The position numbers and the translations under genes are program-made. The notes under the pieces were generated by a model that searched no databases, had not been told where the DNA came from, and was given only the letters and a program-made list of their open reading frames with translations. A DNA stretch of 13,604 nucleotides, from assembly GCA_000151295.1 (NCBI GenBank), contig GG745348.1, forward strand, positions 759,002-772,605, given 5' to 3'. Numbering within the stretch: the first letter of the stretch is position 1; every line of letters starts with the position of its first letter. Below are positions 8,766-13,604 of the stretch, piece after piece. This DNA comes from Allomyces macrogynus ATCC 38327 (lineage: Eukaryota; Blastocladiomycota; Blastocladiomycetes; Blastocladiales; Blastocladiaceae).

Positions 8766-8787
8766 CCCTCCCCACCCTCCCCATCCC
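8766..8787 (-). other. Predicted G-quadruplex motif (minus strand)
   Basis: The plus strand has five C-runs (3, 4, 3, 4 and 3 bases) separated by 1, 1, 1 and 2 bases. The minus strand therefore has five G-runs of three or more with very short loops, a pattern typical of stable parallel quadruplexes; the plus strand could form an i-motif. Confidence 0.6.
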
Positions 8788-9234
8788 ACGTGGGGCCAGT
8801 TCCGTCAATTCCGTTCAGCGAAGTGACGTGGTCAAGATCAAAGTGTGCAGAAGTGGAGCAAACCGCGCGAGATAACCAAGGCTGACGCGTGTTGGCCAGC
8901 ACAAGTGCACAGGATATTGGCCTCACATCTGCGACTCTTTCGTTGCGAGTAAAGCGTTCATCATCATGCATCCGAAAGTGATGTGTATACATGATTGAAC
9001 GATCACGTTGAGGGAGCAAGAGAGATGTGACCTGACTTTGTTCGAGTACCTACTTCCATCGGATCACAAGTGCCGCTCAGCTTCTGGGAGACACGCGTGA
9101 CTCGAAGCTCGAGGTGGCCAGGACTGCAATACATTGGGCATCACGCCGCCACTGTACACGGCCATCTCCATGCCAAGAGCAAGAGCGCATCAACAAGGCA
9201 TGCTGATAAAACTAGATTTCCCGGCGCGCTATAA

Positions 9235-10657
9235 CTACGTTGAATCAAAATCAAACTTGAAATCCGCTCCACCAAACGCAATCCTCTCCACCCACTGATC
9301 CCTCTCGACCTGCTCGTCCATGGGCTCACGCTGGACCCGCTGGGCCTTGTCGCGCATCACGACCACGTTGGTCTAACACACGATCATGTCGACCACTTCG
9401 CGCGGCAGTTTGGGCGAAAACGCGCGCCGCTCACACGCCCACGCGTCAGCGACCCACTCGGCCTGCTGCAGAGCGACACGGCTCGTCGACTTGCGACTTG
9501 ACGGGGTCGAAATACATCACCGAGTGCCGCAGATCCACGAGGCAGAACCAGAGAAGCTTGACATGGCCTGGCCACGACTTCTCCACCAGTTCGCATGGCA
9601 TGAGCTGCCGCTGGTACGTGTTTGGGAACACGACGAGTCGACCTGCCAGCGCCGTCACCATGTCTTGGTCCTGCAGCAGAGCGGTCGGTGCACTGCCATC
9701 CATACGCCCGTCCTTGAGCCCGTAGACGATCTCTGCGCCGCGACGGTCTTCCTTGATGAACTGGGGCTTCTTCATTGTGCTGCGGAAGCGAAGGCACAGC
9801 ACAAATTGGACACGTTCTCAAGTTCGTAAACCAGCAGTGCCACGGCCACAATCGCTTCATTGGGCGTGCCTTAACATGCCAATCCGAGTCGCCAGGGTAC
9901 GTTGGATGGTCGTGCGTCTAATAAGCGTTGGTGAGCTGCGTCGTGACCCTGAGCGTGCGCCCACGCAGCGAGAACGGCTTGCTTGGCTCAAACCAAGTAT
10001 TCGAGTATGGAAGAAAGGGGTCGCTCATTGAGGGCACATCTTGCATGGACCGAATATTGCTGGGCGCACCCTCGTCGTTATCGCGGGGGTTGAGCAAGTC
10101 AGTGATCATACCAAGAACGAGGCGACGGTTCGATACGCAGCGGGATCGGATACAGCAAGCAACCCAGCACGCGCTCAAAGAGCGGCAGCGCATATTCAAA
10201 CACGCGCTTGAACAGCGGGTAGAGCGCACGGTGCCATTCTGGGTGCAAACCAACAATGTACGATAAAATCTCGGCCTTGCCGTCTTTGTCGACTGCAAAT
10301 TCGGTCGGCAAACGCTGAAGCCGCTTCGACACACAGTCAAAGGAAATGCCTTCGAAATCGATGTGGTAAAGGCGTGCGATGGGCCTGCCCCGCCCAACAT
10401 CGATTGCCAGTTGTCAAGCGTAACTTTGGCGGCGCTCTCGGGCAAGATGACCCGTACGCCAGCGGATAGAGCGACGGGTCGACAAGGTCTAGTGCTTGGT
10501 GATTCGTCTGCGAGCGCCAGTTTTTGCGGTGGTCGGATTCATTTTCGAGCAAGGTGACAACTTGGTCGGCCAACTTGATATCAAGCTTCGTGCACCAAGC
10601 TTGTAATTTCACCGTGGCGAGTCGGACAGACAAAGCTGGGCGTTTGAGGAACAGCAA
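9235..10657 (-). pseudogene. Degenerate, 5'-truncated DUF4246-family pseudogene
   Basis: DUF4246 proteins are large fungal proteins of unknown function. Read on the minus strand, homology runs in family order through several frames: ADQVVTLLENESDHRKNW then ALDLVDPSLYPLAYG; GRGRPIARLYHIDFEG; SKRLQRLPTEFAVDKDGK, EILSYIVGLHPEWHRALYP and LFKRVFEYALPLFERVL; KPFSLRGRTLRVTTQL; HPTYPGDSDWHV; NEAIVAVALLVYELENV; GRLVVFPNTYQ then PGHVKLLWFCLVD; and LPREVVDMIV to a final TAG at 9235-9237. Frame changes fall near 10454, 10380-10410, 10099-10112, 9870, 9800 and 9460-9485. In-frame stops are TAG at 9918-9920 and TAG at 9373-9375. The changes lack intron-sized gaps, since homology continues directly across each one. 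The N-terminal third is missing; the F-box gene ends there. Poor sequencing is possible, but neighbouring genes are clean. Confidence 0.85.
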
Positions 10658-10666
10658 ATATAATTC

Positions 10667-12583
10667 TTATTGACCCTGGCATTGTTCACAAAACCATGTC
10701 CCCTGTCGATCCAGGTGCCCAATCGGTCCTCGCAGCTCCTCGATCGCATTGTCTGAAATCGAGCTCCCCCAACCTTGCCTTGAATATTCACCAAAGCTGA
10801 TGCCAATCTGGACGCGCTGCGCATGCCTTTCTGGGAGACGATGAGCCCAAACCACCAACCCGCTGGCAAGCCGGTCATCGACATGACAATGTTCCAAATC
10901 CAAGTAGCGCAGCGACATGGGCAATTCAACCGCCCAGCCGTGCGGGTCCGGGTCGTCATCAGCAATGTGACCGTTGTAACTTAGACGAAGCACGGCGAGC
11001 GAGGATGGAAGTACGCGCGGCAGTTCGGTCAGAGCATCGAAAGATAGATCGAGCTCGCGCAGCTGTGGTGGCCACCCGAATGGAACCAAGGCCATCAGGT
11101 CCGACGACGACACCCTGCACGCACGCAGGGACAGCGTTTCGAACGAATTCCACGCTGCGGACCATGCCGCAAACAGATCGGATCCGAGTTGTCCCAACTG
11201 AGGACACGTTCCCACTTTCAACTCGCGGACAGTGGGCGGCAGGCGAATGGCCGTGAGTCCATCCATCGAAAATGACAATGATCCATCAATTCTGAGCTTT
11301 TGCATGGTCGGCGACAGCAACGAGTTGATGATTTCACCCCACCGAGGTGGCAGCGCCAACAAGTTCAACTCGAGCGATCGCATTGCCAGCGGGAAGTTGG
11401 CGAGCACAGTGTCAACAATGGCAACCAATTCTTCATTGTCACTGCGCTCAAACGGGCCCGTGTCGTGCAACTGCAGGTTCAAGTGCTCGATTTCCAGCGG
11501 CTCACGCACTGACTGAACAGGCAATGGTGCATTGAGCGGCGTGAGAGGTCGGACAAAGCAGAGCGTCAACTCCTTGAGTGGTACAGCGTCACCGCATTTC
11601 TGCTTTTCAACAAGCGCAGCGTGCAAATCGGCCCAGAAAAGAACAGGCCATCCAAAATGGGACAAATCAATCAATCGTGGAAGGTCCGGCATGCGCTCAA
11701 TGAGAGCACGGGCGCATTCGAGTCCAAAGTCTGACTTGTCGTCGAAGAACTTGTCGTCGAAATTGATCTGAAGCTGCTCGAGCGTTGCAGGTAGTTGCGA
11801 CATAACGCGAGCAAGCGCAATGTCGTTGCTGGCAAGGCCTCTGGCGTTGATCGAGAGTCGCAGCGAGCGCAAGAACAGCGGCATGTGGGATGCGAGAAGC
11901 GCACAATTAATGTCGACGCGATCGGAAATGTTGATGGAGAGCAAACACAGATTACTTGGAAGCTCGCGAAATCGCGCGTCTGGGATCGTGGCCTCGCTCC
12001 CCCACACCAGCGTCTGTAAGCGTGGACCGGGGAGGCTGAGACGGGCAACAGAGTCGGTGACAACTTTGTAGCCGCGAATTTGATTGCACGGAACCGTGAG
12101 TAGAGACCACGTTGAGCACACGCCAATGGCGATGTAGTGAGCGTCAGCGGTAGAGGAGGCGTGCGAAACGGGCACGCGCTCCCAAGTCCGCAGTGGGAGC
12201 ACCAAATACCACAGCGGTGGCGAATGGGCAACATTGGAGACAAGGTGCGAATGCATGGGCACCTGCGGGGCAAATGCAACAAAGGTCCCGGCCGGCAAGG
12301 TTTCCATCCAGCGATGCCACTCCGCGGACTCGTCGTTACAGATATCAACCAGGTGCCACTCGACATCCCAGACTGATGCGTGAATCGCCGCCTGCATCGC
12401 TGGAGCGTACAACACTGGCGAAGCCAGGGCGAAATTTAGCAACGAGTCGCGGGACCAAGTGTCGCAAACGAATCGGCAAATGATTTCGATAACATCAAGC
12501 GGGAGCCGCTCGATGTCCGATGGCACTCGTGTTGGTGTGAGAGACTGCATTTGAGCGAAGCCGCCGCTGGCAGTTGAGGACAT
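10667..12583 (-). CDS. F-box protein with leucine-rich repeats, 638 residues
   Basis: The F-box lies at about residues 26-70 (RLPLDVIEIICRFV, then LLNFALASPVLYAPAM). Proteins of this kind bind Skp1 through the F-box and bring substrates to an SCF ubiquitin ligase through the C-terminal repeats. The rest is leucine-rich, with repeats such as LKELTLCF, IEHLNLQL, MRSLELNLLALP, VRELKVGTC, FETLSLRAC, LRELDLSFDALTELP, LAVLRLSYN and LRYLDLEHC, mostly in the last 300 residues. It ends in a small CxxC (WFCEQCQGQ). The ATG at 12583 was chosen because it directly precedes the F-box region and has a GCC context; upstream in frame there is only a TTG. No introns. GC is lower than in the left genes. Its substrate cannot be predicted; such genes are often in expanded, fast-changing families. 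Confidence 0.8.
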   Translation of the reverse strand: MSSTASGGFAQMQSLTPTRVPSDIERLPLDVIEIICRFVCDTWSRDSLLNFALASPVLYAPAMQAAIHASVWDVEWHLVDICNDESAEWHRWMETLPAGTFVAFAPQVPMHSHLVSNVAHSPPLWYLVLPLRTWERVPVSHASSTADAHYIAIGVCSTWSLLTVPCNQIRGYKVVTDSVARLSLPGPRLQTLVWGSEATIPDARFRELPSNLCLLSINISDRVDINCALLASHMPLFLRSLRLSINARGLASNDIALARVMSQLPATLEQLQINFDDKFFDDKSDFGLECARALIERMPDLPRLIDLSHFGWPVLFWADLHAALVEKQKCGDAVPLKELTLCFVRPLTPLNAPLPVQSVREPLEIEHLNLQLHDTGPFERSDNEELVAIVDTVLANFPLAMRSLELNLLALPPRWGEIINSLLSPTMQKLRIDGSLSFSMDGLTAIRLPPTVRELKVGTCPQLGQLGSDLFAAWSAAWNSFETLSLRACRVSSSDLMALVPFGWPPQLRELDLSFDALTELPRVLPSSLAVLRLSYNGHIADDDPDPHGWAVELPMSLRYLDLEHCHVDDRLASGLVVWAHRLPERHAQRVQIGISFGEYSRQGWGSSISDNAIEELRGPIGHLDRQGTWFCEQCQGQ

Positions 12584-13604
12584 GGCGGAAGCCGACAAGT
12601 TGACAAGAGCGGTGGAGGGACAAGGGCCGTGCAGCAAGTACTTGTGGAAAAATATTGCGAGAAGTTGGCGGCCGTTGTTGCTGTCAGTCAGGGCGCTGGG
12701 GTCGAGACGCGGAGGTCGAGTAGACTGCAGCAGGCTGAAGTTGGCGGACTCGAACCTCCATCAGTCCACCCACCAGCAGGCAACACTCATACGAGCAAGC
12801 ACAGCCTGGCTGGCTGATGGTTTTACAGCCAGTTTCCTCATTTCGCGTTGAAATCGTTGATAAACTATCCGCTGATACTTTTGGCCTGCCTGACCAGCGT
12901 AATCTCTCAGCAGAAAGTGGTGCATGACCAGAAATCGTCCGTGACCAGCAAAGCTGGTCTACTTTGGACAGGACATGCACATGGGCGGGTCGCGTTTCCT
13001 TCACTTTTTGCCGCTATGTGCTTGCATTCCCATCCGCGTGGCAGCATCAAGAAGAACGATGGATAGAAACCTGAATAATTACGATGAGTGATTAGCAACA
13101 ACGTTGTCTAATTGCGCGGCCAGAGTTTGTGATCCGGCCAGCATCAATTAACCCGCAGGTCACCAGACAGGCTCATGCGAAAAAAATAAACGATTTCTCA
13201 TGTTGTTGTGCCCAAGTTCTGCATCGTGTCAGGGGAAACATTCTCGGCGAATGAGTTCGATAAAGCATTTGCCGCGAGCCGAGAGGTGCCAGCCGCGCTG
13301 ACGAGAAGCAACACGTGGATCAGAAATCCTTTGCAGGTGGCAGAGGGTTGCGTTTGGCGGCCAGCAGGAGCTCTCCCAACAACAATTCTTCGCAGATCAT
13401 CCTCGATGATCCCTTGCCGCAGCTGACGAGCGACATGAGTCCTTGGGTCCGACCGCGTTTGAGCGCGAGTGCTGATATGCCTGTGATGTAGTCACGTTCC
13501 AAAGCACGAGACAAACCAAAGCAAAACTGACGCAGGTCGCGGTTGGACCGGGCTTGGATTGATCCATAATGAGACAAAAACAGCTCCGAGACCTCTCCCC
13601 ATCA
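12584..13604. other. Region upstream of the F-box gene; no supported gene
   Basis: About 1 kb to the window's right edge. It should hold the F-box promoter: a minus-strand AATATTTTT at 12648-12656, about 65-73 nt before the ATG, is a weak TATA candidate. Two small hairpins are visible: CTGGCTG with CAGCCAG at 12810-12832, and GACCAGC-AAA-GCTGGTC at 12943-12959. AATAAA occurs on the plus strand at 13185-13190. Short open frames on the minus strand near 13250-13577 match nothing I recognise. Confidence 0.5.

Larger units (their letters stand above)
8225..9234. other. Lower-GC intergenic region between the GTPBP1-like gene and the DUF4246 pseudogene
   Basis: About 1 kb where two genes on opposite strands converge. 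GC is visibly lower than to the left. It contains a 13-bp tandem repeat just after the GTPase stop, a 10-bp palindrome TCGAATTCGA near 8504-8513, a short direct repeat GTCAGAGC at 8638-8653, and a C-run block at 8766-8787. An ATG-started frame of 123 codons (8514-8885) has no recognisable domain and its codon use is unlike the neighbouring genes, so I do not call it a gene. Confidence 0.55.

Noticed and set aside
8514..8885. ATG-started 123-codon frame in the intergenic region
   Set aside because: No recognisable domain, codon use unlike neighbours, and it runs through the C-run block; a chance frame is more likely.
9918..10112. Introns as the explanation for the frame changes in the DUF4246 region
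   Set aside because: Homology continues directly across the breaks with no intron-length gap, and two TAG codons lie within matching sequence.
9918..10445. 175-codon minus-strand frame as a separate gene
   Set aside because: DUF4246 homology switches into and out of it, so it is a piece of the pseudogene, not a gene.
12943..12959. GACCAGC-AAA-GCTGGTC hairpin as a terminator or RNA element
   Set aside because: Seven base pairs without a T-run or conserved context; rho-independent terminators do not apply to nuclear genes.

Overview
The window looks like nuclear DNA from a fungus. The genes on the left are very GC-rich, introns are short GT-AG introns (about 62, 66 and 78 nt), one promoter carries a TATA box, and the recognisable families are eukaryotic: the TRIT1/MOD5 type of tRNA isopentenyltransferase with a zinc finger, a TCP11/Sok1-domain protein, a GTPBP1/2-type GTPase, an F-box protein, and DUF4246, which is mainly a fungal family. 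High GC, a retained GTPBP1-type protein and an F-box/leucine-rich protein together suggest an early-diverging zoosporic fungus such as Blastocladiomycota (Allomyces-like). That placement is an inference and was not tested.

Layout, left to right. (1) 1-865, plus strand: the 3' part of a tRNA dimethylallyltransferase gene, with one intron and a C-terminal C2H2 zinc finger; its catalytic half lies left of the window. (2) 866-1918: GC-rich, C-rich intergenic DNA. (3) 1919-5290, plus strand: an uninterrupted 1123-residue TCP11/Sok1-like protein. (4) 5291-6032: intergenic, with a TATA box at 5905-5912. (5) about 6033-8224, plus strand: a GTPBP1/GTPBP2-type translational GTPase with at least two introns. 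Its family-matching frame has no ATG of its own, and its G3 motif lacks the usual histidine. (6) 8225-9234: lower-GC intergenic DNA with a 13-bp tandem repeat and a strong G-quadruplex motif. (7) 9235-10657, minus strand: a badly decayed, 5'-truncated DUF4246 pseudogene with about six frameshifts and two internal stops. (8) 10667-12583, minus strand: an intact F-box protein with leucine-rich repeats, ending about 10 bases from the pseudogene. (9) 12584-13604: upstream DNA of the F-box gene, with no gene I can support.

These are independent eukaryotic genes, not an operon. Two of them touch translation (tRNA A37 modification and ribosome-associated GTPase surveillance), but nothing in the sequence links them. 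The left two thirds look like a conserved housekeeping block. The right third, from about 8225, is lower in GC and holds a lineage-variable F-box gene and a dead gene. I saw no CRISPR array, rRNA, tRNA, intact transposon or clear new multi-gene system. The points most worth following are the missing catalytic histidine of the GTPase, the unresolved start of that gene, and the decayed DUF4246 copy fused close to the F-box gene.
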